Part shown: positions 55,835-64,000 of the stretch, piece after piece
Numbering within the stretch: position 1 is the stretch's first letter
Layout: each line of letters starts with the position of its first letter
Origin: Haloglomus halophilum
GTDB lineage: Archaea; Halobacteriota; Halobacteria; Halobacteriales; Haloarculaceae
DNA: 64,000 bases
Direction of reading: 5' to 3'
Assembly: GCF_024298885.1 (NCBI RefSeq)
Contig: NZ_CP101166.1
Span: 930,001 to 994,000, forward strand
Notes under the pieces: generated by a model
What the model was told of the DNA's origin: nothing
Seen by the model: the letters and a program-made list of their open reading frames with translations, nothing else
The model's database searches: none
Program-made: the position numbers and the translations under genes

Positions 55835-57820
55835 TCACTCCCCGGGGTGGCAGAACTCCATCGCCTCACGGACATCGTCGCGGTTCCCGATGAGGGTGAT
55901 GCGGTCGCCCTTCTCCAGCGTGAAGTCGGCATCGGGGACCCGCGTCTCGCCGTTCCGGGCGACCAGCGCGATGAGCACGCCACCCGGGAGCTCGGGGCCG
56001 ACCTCGTGGACGGGCCGCCCGACCATCTCGCCGGAGGTGACCTCGATCTCCTGGACGTCGCCCGAGCGGCCGATCTCGCCCATCCAGTTGGCGAGCGCCG
56101 GGCGCTCGATGGCGTTGTCCATGGCCTGGGCGGTCGCGACGGCCGAGGAGATGGTCCGCACGCCCAGGTCCTCGAACGCCTCGACGTTGTTCGGGTTGTT
56201 GGCCCGGGCCATCACCGTCTCGATGTCGAACTTGCTTTTCGCGAGCTGTGCCGTGAGGAGGTTGGCGTCGTCGTCACCGGTGGCGGCGACGAGGATACGG
56301 CAGTTGTCCGCCCCGGCCGACCGGAGAACATCCGTGTCCGTCCCGTCGCCGATGTGGACCGTGTGACCCTGATTGCGGGCCGTCTCGACCGCATCCTCGT
56401 CGACCTCCACGATGACGACGTTCTCCCCTCTGTCTTCGAGGCGGTCGGCCAGGGTGCGTCCCACCTGGCCGCCGCCGACTACGATTACACGCATGGGTAT
56501 CACATCGAGGAACTCCGCGATGTACCGGGCGAGGCCGCCCTCGAACACGACCGTCGCCAGGATGACCAGGAACACCGTCCCGACCAGGAGCGTCGCACCG
56601 GAATCCAGCTGTGCCGCCCGCGCGCAGGCTGCCGCCGCCTCCGCCCCGAGGCCCCCCGTCGTACAGACCGTTGCGGCCTCGGCGCCGCCGCCCGCGAGTT
56701 CGGCCGCCTCCGCACGCAGCGCCGCCGCCTCCGACTGCAACTCGACCGCGAACAGCGTCGCGACCGAGGCCGGGATGATGCCGCGCGGGCCGACGAACGA
56801 CATGAAGGCGCGCTCCTCGAAGGTGAAGCGGTCACCCACCGTCGTGAGGAACACGAGCGCCGGGCGGATGACCAGAGCGACCGCCACGACCACGAACACG
56901 CCGCCCAGCCCCAGCCGGAGCAGGTCCTCGAACCGCAGCAGCGCCGCGAGGGCGATGAACACGAACGAGAGCACCAGCAGCGTGATGTCGCCCTTGAACT
57001 CGGAGATGTCCTCCTCGTAGGGAATGTCGAGGTTCCCGAGGACGATACCGGCGACGGCGACCGCGGCGACGCCGGCCTCGGCGAAGACGAAGTCGGCGGC
57101 CGCGAACGCGATCAGCGCGCCCGCAAGCACCAGCAGCCGGGCGTTCTGTGGGGCGTTCCCCGGCGACAGGTCGACGTACCGGAGCGCGTAGTACAGCACG
57201 CCGGCGACGATGGTCCCGATGACCATGCCGGTGCCCAGCCGCTCGACGAACAGCTGCAGGAACTCCGCGGGCGTCGACCCGCCCGTGACGATGACCTCGA
57301 AGACGACGACAGCGAGGATGGCGGCGGTCACGTCGTTGACGATGCCCTCCGTCTCCAGGGCCGCCTCCACGCGGTCGCGCACGGGGACGACCTCCATGAT
57401 GGGCGTGATGACCGTCGGCCCGGTCGCGACGAGGAGGGCACCGATGAGGAAGGCGAACTCCCAGGAGGTCTGCGGGAACGCGAATTTGACCGCGCCGGCG
57501 GTCCCGAACAGCGCGATGGCCGCGCCTACCGTCACCAGTCGAGTCGTCGCGGCGGGGGTCTCGCGGAACTTCTCCAGCCGGAGATGGAAGGCTCCCTCGA
57601 AGACGATGATGGCCACGGAGAGGCCGACGATGGAGGGCAGAGCCCCGGCGAACGTCGACCGCGTGACCAGCCCCAGTCCCTCCGGACCGAGCGCGATGCC
57701 CGCGGCGATGAGGAAGATGATGCTGGGAACCTCGAAGCGGTCCGACAGCACCTGTGCGACCACACCGATGCCGATGATGGACGCGACGAGATAGAGCCCA
57801 GTGCTCGCTCCGGCTGCCAT
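55835..57820 (-). CDS. CPA1-type Na+/H+ antiporter with C-terminal TrkA_N and TrkA_C domains
   Basis: A 661-residue protein. Residues 5-420 form a 12-helix cation/proton antiporter (NhaP/KefB-like). LLVATGPTVITPIMEVVPVR and ETEGIVNDVTAAILAVVVFE hold the ion-binding Asn-Asp pair, and FVGPRGIIPASVATLF is the conserved Gly-Pro-Arg region. Residues about 430-550 are a Rossmann RCK (MRVIVVGGGQVGRTLADRLE) and about 575-655 a TrkA_C domain. It exchanges Na+ or K+ for H+, with nucleotide gating by the RCK part. An Ala-rich insert with two cysteines (about residues 358-403) lies between the last membrane helices. It is monocistronic, with a box 29 nt upstream. Confidence 0.93.
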   Translation of the reverse strand: MAAGASTGLYLVASIIGIGVVAQVLSDRFEVPSIIFLIAAGIALGPEGLGLVTRSTFAGALPSIVGLSVAIIVFEGAFHLRLEKFRETPAATTRLVTVGAAIALFGTAGAVKFAFPQTSWEFAFLIGALLVATGPTVITPIMEVVPVRDRVEAALETEGIVNDVTAAILAVVVFEVIVTGGSTPAEFLQLFVERLGTGMVIGTIVAGVLYYALRYVDLSPGNAPQNARLLVLAGALIAFAAADFVFAEAGVAAVAVAGIVLGNLDIPYEEDISEFKGDITLLVLSFVFIALAALLRFEDLLRLGLGGVFVVVAVALVIRPALVFLTTVGDRFTFEERAFMSFVGPRGIIPASVATLFAVELQSEAAALRAEAAELAGGGAEAATVCTTGGLGAEAAAACARAAQLDSGATLLVGTVFLVILATVVFEGGLARYIAEFLDVIPMRVIVVGGGQVGRTLADRLEDRGENVVIVEVDEDAVETARNQGHTVHIGDGTDTDVLRSAGADNCRILVAATGDDDANLLTAQLAKSKFDIETVMARANNPNNVEAFEDLGVRTISSAVATAQAMDNAIERPALANWMGEIGRSGDVQEIEVTSGEMVGRPVHEVGPELPGGVLIALVARNGETRVPDADFTLEKGDRITLIGNRDDVREAMEFCHPGE

Positions 57821-57845
57821 ACGGTCGGGTCGTCTCGCGTCGGTT

Positions 57846-57852
57846 GCTTAAG
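57846..57852 (-). promoter_or_regulatory. TATA-like box of the antiporter gene
   Basis: CTTAAGC on the minus strand, about 29 nt before the ATG at 57820. Confidence 0.5.
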
Positions 57853-57881
57853 TCTCCTGTCTCGGCCTGGATATCAGGGCC

Positions 57882-58805
57882 TCACTCACCCGCCTCGTCG
57901 GCTGCCGTCCGCCGGTCGAGATACCCCAGCACCCCCCGCACGTTCATCGCCGTCTCGGCCGCCGCCTTCCGCTCGCTCCACACCTCGTCCATCTCGGTCC
58001 GCTCGACGAAGTGCTCGATGACGGCCTCGTCGTCCGCGAGTTCGACGCGGGCCTCCGCGATGGCCTCGACCCAGTCGGTCAGCACGTCGGCGTACTCCGT
58101 GAGCAGGCCGTCAGCGGGCGCGGGGCCGAAGTGGGCGTAACACAGCGTCTCGGGGTCGAGTCGCTGGATGAGGCGTACGTCCTCGATGCACTGCTCGAAG
58201 TCGAAGTTCGCCGGCGGCGAGGTCGGCTCGATGGCGTCGAGCTGTGGCACGTAGATTCCCGCGGCGTCCGCGACGAACACGGCGTCAGCTTCGGCGTCGT
58301 GGAAGACGTGCTGGTGCGGGGCGTGGCCGGGCGCCTCGTACACGTCGAGTTCCCGGTCGCCGAGGTCGACGGTGTCACCGTCGACGAGCGGCGCCACGCG
58401 GCTGTCCGGGACGGGCTCGGGTTCGGTGTAGAACTCGATCTGCTCGCCGACCGCCGCCTTCGTCCCCTGCCACAGCCGCTCGGGATCGATGAGGTGGCGC
58501 GCGCCCTGCTCGTGGACCAGGACCTCCGCGTTCGGGCAGGCCTCCGCCAGGAAGCCCGCCCCGCCCGCGTGGTCGAGGTGGACGTGGGTCGGGACGAGCA
58601 GTTCGAGGGCCTCGCGGTCGATGTCCAGTTCGTCGAGGGCGTCCAGCAGCAGGTCGTGGTTCGTGCCGATGCCCGTGTCCAGCATCGTCGGGCGCTCGGT
58701 GTCGAAGATGTAGACGGCCCCGTACTTCTCGGTGCCGTACATCCCGGTGTCGACGTAGTAGCAGTCGGGAACGTTCTCGACGGGTTCGACGTCGCCGATG
58801 GTCAT
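57882..58805 (-). CDS. metallo-beta-lactamase-fold hydrolase
   Basis: A 307-residue MBL-fold enzyme. The zinc-binding HxHxDH motif is PTHVHLDHAGGAGFLAEACP (about 91-110). GHAPHQHVFHD gives the third His, AVFVADAAGIY the bridging Asp, and LCYAHFGPA the last His. The opening MTIGDVEPVENVPDCYYVDT and YIFDTERPTMLDTGIGTNHD are typical of the archaeal group. Members hydrolyse thioesters, lactones or sulfur species; no rhodanese or other domain is attached. The C-terminal helical part (about 230-307) is the usual lid. A box sits 27 nt before the ATG. Substrate unknown. Confidence 0.92.
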   Translation of the reverse strand: MTIGDVEPVENVPDCYYVDTGMYGTEKYGAVYIFDTERPTMLDTGIGTNHDLLLDALDELDIDREALELLVPTHVHLDHAGGAGFLAEACPNAEVLVHEQGARHLIDPERLWQGTKAAVGEQIEFYTEPEPVPDSRVAPLVDGDTVDLGDRELDVYEAPGHAPHQHVFHDAEADAVFVADAAGIYVPQLDAIEPTSPPANFDFEQCIEDVRLIQRLDPETLCYAHFGPAPADGLLTEYADVLTDWVEAIAEARVELADDEAVIEHFVERTEMDEVWSERKAAAETAMNVRGVLGYLDRRTAADEAGE

Positions 58806-59367
58806 TGGCGCGGATGCGGGTGCGAGCGTCTTAGTTCGGTTGGGTGTGATTCGTTCTCGATGGTGGAACCGTCTCCCGAAGCCCTCGGCCGCTGTTGGTC
58901 AGTCGGAGAGTGTGGGCCTCACGCCTCCCCAACCGCCTGCGATGCTCACTCGCTGCGCTCGTTGCGCTTCTCGTCCCTCGCACGTGTAGCGGCGGCTGGA
59001 CTGACGAGCTCGCACGCACCAGTCGAGCGGCTAGTCGGCCGGCCGGTTCCGAGTCTAGGAAGCGCGCAATCGCCACCCGTGTCGAACCCCGAGGCCCTCG
59101 GCCGAGGGGGTGAGACACTCACGGCGATTGCGCGGGGAGGTGTGGGGACCCCGCGCTCCGCTGGAACCGCCGCGCGCCGCTCGACCCGTAACCGTCCCCC
59201 TGGCGGAATCGAAGCGCGAGGGCTTCGGAGGTGTCCCCACTGTCGTGGTCGCCGTTGTCGTCAGAGAGTGCGAGGGCTTCGGGGACAGCGCCCCCATCAC
59301 TAACAGGCCGAATTTCACAATTATGGGTAATATAAAAACAGAATGAAGCTGTTATATCCACTACGTC
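58806..59367. other. 560-bp non-coding block related to the 49-kb block
   Basis: No supported gene. 58897-58960 is an inverted, roughly 80% identical copy of 49535-49597. 59134-59214 has the same GGGGAGGTGTG start and CTGGCGGAxTCGAAG end as 49566-49623. A 12-bp perfect stem, 59063-59074/59123-59134, encloses the 14-bp palindrome CCCTCGGCCGAGGG (59095-59108). GAAGCCCTCG-type boxes recur at about 58877, 59092, 59218 and 59270, in both orientations. The last 80 bp before thrS are AT-rich and lie just past its stop, fitting a terminator. Confidence 0.7.
59063..59134. repeat. hairpin with nested palindrome
   Basis: CGCGCAATCGCC at 59063-59074 pairs exactly with 59123-59134; the loop holds CCCTCGGCCGAGGG. 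Confidence 0.9.
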
Positions 59368-61293
59368 TTACTCTTCCAGGAAGTCAGGCTCCGTCCGCTT
59401 CTCCGCCCGCTCGTCCTCCAGGTGCGACAGGAACGCGTCCAGTTCGATGTCCTGCTCCTCGCGCTCCTTGCGGTCACGGACGGAGATGTTCCCCGCTTCC
59501 TCCTCGTTGTCGCCGACGATGACCATGTACGGGAGCCGGTCCTCGTGGGAACCGCGGATCTTCCGGCCGATGGTCTGGTCGCGGTCCTCGACCTCCACCC
59601 GGAAACCGGCGTCGTCCAGTTCGTTCTTGACGCGGTGGGCGTAGCCGAGGTTGTCGTCCGAGATGGGGAGGATGCGGACCTGCTCGGGCGCGAGCCAGAG
59701 CGGGAACTTCCCGTCGAAGTGCTCGATGAGCACCATGAAGAACCGCTCGTAGGAGCCGTACAGCGCCCGGTGGATCATCACCGGGCGGTGCTCCTCGTTG
59801 TCCTCGCCGATGTAGCTCAGGTCGAACCGCTCGGGCATGTTGAAGTCGAGCTGGACCGTCGGGCCGTCCCACTCCCGCCCGAGCGCGTCCTCGAAGCCGA
59901 AGTCGATCTTCGGGCCGTAGAACGCCCCGTCGCCGGGCTCGACGTGGTAGTCGAGGCTGGAGTTCTCCAGCACGTCACGGAGCTGTGATTCGGCACGCTC
60001 CCAGATCTCGTCGCTCCCGACCGACTTCTCGGGCCGCGTCGCCAGCGCCACCGTGTAGTCGAGGTCGAACGTCTCCAGCACCTCGTTGATGGCGGTCATG
60101 ATGTTGTCGACCTCCTGCTCGATGTCGTTCGGCCGGCAGAACAGGTGGCCGTCGTCGATGGTGAACGCCCAGACGCGCGAGAGCCCGGAGAGTTCACCGC
60201 GTTGCTCCTTCCGGTACACCTTGCCGTCCTCGGCGTAGCGGACGGGCAGGTCCCGGTACGACCACGAGCCCTCCTCGAAGATGGTGGCGTGGCCGGGACA
60301 GTTCATCGGCTTCAGCCCGTACTCCTCGTCGTTCACGTCGAGGAGGAACATGTCGTCCCGGTAGTTGTCGTAGTGCCCCGATTTCTTCCACAGCTCCGTG
60401 CGGAAGAGGTGGGGCGTCTCGACGTACTCGTAGCCGTAGCGCTCGTTCAGGTCGCGGACGTAGCCCGACAGCTCGTCGAGTACCGTCTTCCCGGCGGGGT
60501 GGTACAGCGGCAGGCCCGGCCCCGTCGTGTCCGGAATGGAGAACAGGTCGAGTTCGCTCCCGAGGCGGCGGTGGTCGCGCTTCTTCGCCTCCTCGCGCCG
60601 TTCGAGGAACTGCTCGAGGTCCTTCTCGGAGGGGAACGCCGTCCCGTGGACCCGCGTCAGCGTGTCGTTCTCCTCGTCGCCGCGCCAGTACGCCGCCGAG
60701 ATGTCGAGCAGCTCGAACGCGCCGACCTCGCCCGTACTGTCGACGTGGGGGCCCTGACAGAGGTCCTGCCAGTCGTCCTGGACGTAGAAGGAGACCTCCT
60801 CCGCGTCGGCGGCTTCGGTCTCCAGGATCTCGCGCTTGTACTCGTTGTCCTCGTAGACCTCGAACGCCTCCTCGCGGGAGCGCTCGACGCGCTCGATGGC
60901 GTAGTCGGCCTCGACGATGTCGGCCATCTCGTCCTCGATGGCCGCGAGGTCGTCCTCGTCGAGGTCGACGTTCGTGATGTCGTAGTAGAAGCCCTGGTCC
61001 GTCGGCGGGCCGATGGTGAGCTTGGCCTCGGGGTGCAGGCGCTGGAGCGCCTGCGCGAAGACGTGGGCGGCGGAGTGGCGGAGGACCTGCAGGTACTCGT
61101 CGGAGTCCTCCGTGACGATCTCCAGCTTGCAGTCCTCGTGCAGCGGCGTGTGCCGGTCGACCAGCTCGCCGTCGACGACGCCGGCGACTGTGGCCGCCCC
61201 GAGTCCCGGTCCGATCTCGTAGGCGACCTCCTCGACCGTGACCCCGTCGTCCAGGTCCAGGACGGACCCGTCGGGGAGCGTGACGGCTACCAT
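59368..61293 (-). CDS. thrS: threonyl-tRNA synthetase (bacterial type, with cis editing domain)
   Basis: A 641-residue class II synthetase. The N1 TGS domain is at residues 1-62 ([20 protein letters not shown]). The N2 editing domain is at about 63-230 with HSAAH (HxxxH) and [12 protein letters not shown], which remove serine from mischarged tRNA. The catalytic core has [39 protein letters not shown] (motif 2 region) and [19 protein letters not shown] (motif 3). The anticodon domain starts [18 protein letters not shown]. This domain order is bacterial, not the classical archaeal one; such exchange is known for ThrRS in archaea. A box lies 28 nt upstream. See the archaeal-type editing protein at 63091. 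Confidence 0.97.
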   Translation of the reverse strand: MVAVTLPDGSVLDLDDGVTVEEVAYEIGPGLGAATVAGVVDGELVDRHTPLHEDCKLEIVTEDSDEYLQVLRHSAAHVFAQALQRLHPEAKLTIGPPTDQGFYYDITNVDLDEDDLAAIEDEMADIVEADYAIERVERSREEAFEVYEDNEYKREILETEAADAEEVSFYVQDDWQDLCQGPHVDSTGEVGAFELLDISAAYWRGDEENDTLTRVHGTAFPSEKDLEQFLERREEAKKRDHRRLGSELDLFSIPDTTGPGLPLYHPAGKTVLDELSGYVRDLNERYGYEYVETPHLFRTELWKKSGHYDNYRDDMFLLDVNDEEYGLKPMNCPGHATIFEEGSWSYRDLPVRYAEDGKVYRKEQRGELSGLSRVWAFTIDDGHLFCRPNDIEQEVDNIMTAINEVLETFDLDYTVALATRPEKSVGSDEIWERAESQLRDVLENSSLDYHVEPGDGAFYGPKIDFGFEDALGREWDGPTVQLDFNMPERFDLSYIGEDNEEHRPVMIHRALYGSYERFFMVLIEHFDGKFPLWLAPEQVRILPISDDNLGYAHRVKNELDDAGFRVEVEDRDQTIGRKIRGSHEDRLPYMVIVGDNEEEAGNISVRDRKEREEQDIELDAFLSHLEDERAEKRTEPDFLEE

Positions 61294-61317
61294 ACCACGA
61301 GGGAGTCGGGAGCGCCG

Positions 61318-61325
61318 GATAAAGC
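61318..61325 (-). promoter_or_regulatory. TATA box of thrS
   Basis: GCTTTATC on the minus strand, 28 nt before the ATG at 61293; leaderless. Confidence 0.55.
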
Positions 61326-61388
61326 TTTAGAGACGGCGGGAGGGGTTGGCACACACCCGCAAGCCGGGCATCGCTCGGCCGGGTGCGC

Positions 61389-62426
61389 TCAGAACAACGT
61401 CGACTCGCCACCCTCGGCCATCCGCGCCTCCGCGAAGCGGTCGGCCGCCGCCAGCGGCGTGATGCCCTCCGCCCGCGCCGTCTCGAAGATGGACTCCAGC
61501 CGGTCGCGGACGGCCGCCACCCGCTCCAGCGCCTCGGCGGTGCCGCCGCCCTCCATCTCCGTGACGCCCGCGACCAGGCCGCCGGCGTTCACCACGTAAT
61601 CGGGCGCGTACAGGATGCCGCGCTCGGCCAGCGCGTCGGCGTGCCGGCGCTCGGCGAGCTGGTTGTTCGCCGACCCGCAGACGATGTCGCACTCCAGGCG
61701 CGGAATCGTCTCGTCGTCCAGCACGCCCCCGAGCGCGCAGGGCGCGAAGGCGTCGCAGGGCTCCTCGTAGATGGCGTCGGGCGCGACCGACTCGACATCG
61801 AACTCTTCCTCGACCGCGGCGACCGCTTCCTCGTCCACGTCGGCGACGACCACGTTCGCCCACTCGTCCACGAGCCGCTCCACGAGCGCCCGTCCGACCT
61901 TGCCGACGCCCTGCACCGCGATTCGTCGCCCGTCCAGCGAGTCGTCCCCGTCCTGCTCGGCGAACGACGCCCGCAGTCCGTGAACGACGCCCGCCGCGGT
62001 CACGTCCGTCCCCTCGCCGCCGCCCGCGCCGCCGACGTTGCCGGTCGTCTCCTGGATGACCCGCAGGTCCGCCACGTCGATGTTCACGTCCTCGCCGGTG
62101 ACGAAGCGACCGCCGTAGGTGTCGACCACGCGACCGTACGCCCGCAGGAGGTCGTCGGTCTTCTCCCCGGGGTCACCGACGATGACGGCCTTCCCGCCGC
62201 CGAGCGGCAACTCGGCGGCCGCGGTCTTGTACGCCATCGCCTCCGAGAGCCGGAGCGCGTCCGCGAGCGCGTCGGCCTCGTCGTCGTAGTCGAGCATCCG
62301 GGTGCCGCCGACGGCCGGGCCGCGCCGGGAGTCGTAGACGGCAACGATACAGCGCAGGCCCGTCGACTCGTCGCGGTAGAAGGCGACGTGCTCGTGACCG
62401 GCCTCGTCCATCTCGCGGAGGGTCAT
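61389..62426 (-). CDS. Glu/Leu/Phe/Val-type amino acid dehydrogenase
   Basis: A 345-residue NAD(P)-dependent dehydrogenase, close to leucine dehydrogenase in length. It deaminates branched-chain or aromatic amino acids reversibly. Substrate-site lysines are in AMAYKTAAAELPLGGGKAVI. The Rossmann fold is RIAVQGVGKVGRALVERLVD (about 174-193). DAFAPCALGGVLDDETI, CDIVCGSANNQLAE and DYVVNAGGLVAGVTEME close the NAD site. I start at the ATG at 62426 (MTLREMDEAGHEHVAF), with a box 27 nt upstream; a GTG four codons earlier is possible. It lies 95 nt upstream of thrS on the same strand. Substrate preference is not readable. Confidence 0.93.
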   Translation of the reverse strand: MTLREMDEAGHEHVAFYRDESTGLRCIVAVYDSRRGPAVGGTRMLDYDDEADALADALRLSEAMAYKTAAAELPLGGGKAVIVGDPGEKTDDLLRAYGRVVDTYGGRFVTGEDVNIDVADLRVIQETTGNVGGAGGGEGTDVTAAGVVHGLRASFAEQDGDDSLDGRRIAVQGVGKVGRALVERLVDEWANVVVADVDEEAVAAVEEEFDVESVAPDAIYEEPCDAFAPCALGGVLDDETIPRLECDIVCGSANNQLAERRHADALAERGILYAPDYVVNAGGLVAGVTEMEGGGTAEALERVAAVRDRLESIFETARAEGITPLAAADRFAEARMAEGGESTLF

Positions 62427-62449
62427 GGGAGACGCCACGCACGGTGGTG

Positions 62450-62457
62450 GCTTAATC
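62450..62457 (-). promoter_or_regulatory. TATA-like box of the dehydrogenase gene
   Basis: GATTAAGC on the minus strand, 27 nt before the ATG at 62426. Confidence 0.5.
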
Positions 62458-62474
62458 GCGGGGGCGGGGGGCGG

Positions 62475-63005
62475 TCACAACTCGACACTGGCGACCAGTT
62501 GGTGCTCGTCGCCGTCGGCCGGCGGCCGCGTGACCGAGACGTTGTCGACGGTGAACTCCCACGCGAACGTCCGCTCTGCGAGGTGGGCGACGACCTCGCC
62601 CGCGAGGTCAGCCTCCAGCGAGAGCGCGAGGCCGACGTGCGGGAACCACCGTTCGGGTTCGTAGTAGTCCGTCGGCGCGTCGCCGAGCGGTGCGAGCGCG
62701 TCGACGGCATCCCGATGCAGGTCCAGCAGCGCCGGCGACTTCGCCACCGGAACATAGACGTGCGCGCCGGGGAAGACGCCGAGCCCGCTGGTCCGGACGG
62801 TGAACGGGTCGTGCTCGGCGGCGACGCGCTCGACCGCGGCCACGACGGCGTCCACGTCGGCGGACTCGGCCAGTCCGTACAGCGTGGCGTGCGGGTACGG
62901 GTTGGGGTAGCGGTCGATGCCGAACCGGTCGGCCAACTCGTCCCAGACGGCCTCGACGCGCTCGAAGTACGGTTCGGGGAGGGTCGGCCCGACGATGATG
63001 GCCAT
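62475..63005 (-). CDS. 2'-5' RNA ligase / 2H phosphoesterase family protein
   Basis: A 176-residue protein of the 2H superfamily. The opening MAIIVGPTLPEPYFERVEAV is followed by the first catalytic motif PHATLYG (H-x-T, about 38-44). The second motif region RWFPHVGLALSLEADLAGE (about 118-136) has H-V-G in place of the usual H-x-T/S, so one catalytic position is altered. Family members act as RNA ligases or cyclic phosphodiesterases on 2',3'-cyclic ends. Start at 63005 with a TTTTTGG-type box 27 nt upstream. It is divergent from the ThrRS-like editing gene at 63091, so a shared regulatory region of 85 nt is possible. Confidence 0.82.
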   Translation of the reverse strand: MAIIVGPTLPEPYFERVEAVWDELADRFGIDRYPNPYPHATLYGLAESADVDAVVAAVERVAAEHDPFTVRTSGLGVFPGAHVYVPVAKSPALLDLHRDAVDALAPLGDAPTDYYEPERWFPHVGLALSLEADLAGEVVAHLAERTFAWEFTVDNVSVTRPPADGDEHQLVASVEL

Positions 63006-63028
63006 GGCCGACCGGCACGGCGCGGGCC

Positions 63029-63036
63029 CAAAAATC
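63029..63036 (-). promoter_or_regulatory. TATA-like box of the 2H phosphoesterase gene
   Basis: GATTTTTG on the minus strand, about 27 nt before the ATG at 63005. Confidence 0.5.
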
Positions 63037-63061
63037 CCGCCTCCCGGACCCACCCACAATC

Positions 63062-63069
63062 GCTTTGCC
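63062..63069 (+). promoter_or_regulatory. TATA-like box of the ThrRS-editing gene
   Basis: GCTTTGCC, about 26 nt before the ATG at 63091; weaker than the others. Confidence 0.35.
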
Positions 63070-63090
63070 GCGACCGGCCGACCGGCCCCC

Positions 63091-64000
63091 ATGCGCGTCC
63101 TCGACGTCCACGCCGACCACTGCTCGTTCGAGAGGGTCGCCGCACCGCCCGCCGAGGACGCCCCCGACCCCGAGGAGCCGACCCCCGACCCGGCCGACGA
63201 CACGCTACCGGTTCCGAGCGAGGGGGGCTTCGACGACTGCCTCGTCGCCTTCGTCGCCATAGAGGGCGACGACGCACACGACCCCGACGCCGTCGCGGCC
63301 GAGGTTGCCGACCACCTCGCCGACCGGGCCGAGGACCTGCGGCTCTCGCGGCTGCTCGTGTACCCGTGTCCCGCACTCAGCGAGCGAGCGAGCGACAACG
63401 AGACGAGCGTGGCGTGCTGTCGGGCGCTCGCGCGGGCGCTCGACGACCGAGGGGACGGCGACGGGGACGGCCTCGACGTGCTCCGGGCGCCCGTCGGCTG
63501 GCACCACGCGCTCACGCTGGAGAGCGCTGGCCACCCGTTCGCCGAGTCGGTGAACCGCTTCACGGGCACGGTCGAGGTGAAAGCGGTCGAGTCCGAGTGG
63601 ACCGTCGTCGTCGACGGCGAGCGCCGTGACCTCGACGCTGTGCGCCCGGACCTGGACGAGCACACGCGCGAGGCGTTCGAGTTGGCGATGGACGGCCCCA
63701 CCGTCGACCACCGCATCGCGCGAGGTGACCGGGACGGCGGGCACTCCTCGCTCGCCGAGTCCGACGGCCTCGGCGGCCGCCGCCTGCTCCCGGCCGGGCG
63801 CCTCGTACAGGACCTCCTGACCGACCGGGTCCACGAGCGCCTGCTCGACGCCGGCGCCGCTCCTGTCGAGACCGCCGTCACGTACGACCCCTCGGACCCG
63901 GACACGGCGCGCCTGCTGGGCGCGCTCGGGACGGTCGACGCGTACCCGGAGCGGGGCGCACGGCTCCGGCCATCCGCACGGCTCGGGGCCCTCGCCTTCC
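63091..64000 (+). CDS. archaeal threonyl-tRNA synthetase-type editing domain protein (partial)
   Basis: Open from the ATG at 63091 to the window end, at least 303 residues. The N-terminal 150 residues match the archaeal ThrRS editing (D-aminoacyl-deacylase-like) domain: MRVLDVHADHCSFERV, GFDDCLVAFVAIEGDD, LLVYPCPALSE and VLRAPVGWHHALTLES. After a linker, RRLLPAGRLVQDLLTDRVHE and APVETAVTYDPSDPDT resemble the start of the archaeal class II ThrRS core. Whether the catalytic motifs 2 and 3 survive lies outside the window. Since a complete bacterial-type thrS is 1.8 kb away, this is most likely a trans-editing factor that removes serine from Ser-tRNA-Thr. Confidence 0.85.
   Translation, partial: MRVLDVHADHCSFERVAAPPAEDAPDPEEPTPDPADDTLPVPSEGGFDDCLVAFVAIEGDDAHDPDAVAAEVADHLADRAEDLRLSRLLVYPCPALSERASDNETSVACCRALARALDDRGDGDGDGLDVLRAPVGWHHALTLESAGHPFAESVNRFTGTVEVKAVESEWTVVVDGERRDLDAVRPDLDEHTREAFELAMDGPTVDHRIARGDRDGGHSSLAESDGLGGRRLLPAGRLVQDLLTDRVHERLLDAGAAPVETAVTYDPSDPDTARLLGALGTVDAYPERGARLRPSARLGALAF

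Overview
The window is a piece of a haloarchaeal (class Halobacteria) main-chromosome-type sequence. The evidence is uniformly high GC, proteins very rich in Asp and Glu and poor in Lys, many genes with an archaeal TATA-like box 25-30 nt before the start codon and no room for a leader, Tat (RR) signals on exported enzymes, archaeal-type ProRS, GatB, haloarchaeal DUF families, and receiver-PAS-histidine kinases of the HTR type. I count 54 complete protein genes, one PIN-toxin pseudogene, one partial gene at the right edge, and two tRNAs (Ile-GAT, Leu-TAA). I see no insertion sequence, CRISPR array, rRNA or orc/cdc6 gene.

Layout. 0.1-4.5 kb: a DUF5784-like protein, a hotdog thioesterase, a BtrH_N/DUF4872-like cysteine-fold protein with a small membrane partner, and a thiolase. 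4.6-7.7 kb: a 1,051-residue Tat-exported subtilase. 7.9-20.7 kb: a potassium island with three TrkA and three TrkH genes, an Lrp-type regulator fused to a TrkA_C ligand domain, an amino-acid permease with fused universal-stress domains, a stand-alone USP, and two small unexplained proteins translationally coupled to the third TrkA/TrkH pair. 20.7-30.2 kb: a beta-propeller glycan-type enzyme, LiaF-like and FxsA membrane proteins, a two-gene operon of exported phosphatases (PhoD and a purple-acid-type enzyme) and a receiver-PAS-PAS kinase. 30.3-40 kb: tRNA-Ile, a secreted protein of unknown function, a membrane kinase, a tandemly duplicated zinc-finger gene, a monooxygenase-like small protein, a peptide-binding lipoprotein, a HAD phosphatase, a ferredoxin, and tRNA-Leu followed by two 108-bp repeats carrying its 3' end. 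40-48.9 kb: a second receiver kinase, a secreted subtilase with its own HTH-membrane regulator, gatB, a VapBC pair with a nonsense-mutated toxin, and an aminotransferase. 49-54 kb: a 980-bp structured non-coding block, cupin, AzlCD, DUF2061 and proS. 54-64 kb: aldehyde ferredoxin oxidoreductase, a Na+/H+ antiporter with RCK domains, an MBL hydrolase, a second structured non-coding block, bacterial-type thrS, a leucine-type dehydrogenase, a 2H phosphoesterase, and the start of an archaeal ThrRS-type editing protein.

How it fits together. The biology is mostly 'salt-in' housekeeping: K+ uptake and gating (Trk island, antiporter with RCK), exported hydrolases (two proteases, two phosphatases, peptide capture) and translation quality control. 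The most unusual material is not in annotated families. It is (i) an array of perfect hairpins carried in frame inside a histidine-kinase ATPase domain, (ii) dispersed non-coding elements at about 11, 49 and 59 kb with hairpins that keep their position while changing sequence, (iii) a REP-like bipartite element between proS and the AOR gene, and (iv) a C-terminal domain shared by two otherwise unrelated exported enzymes.
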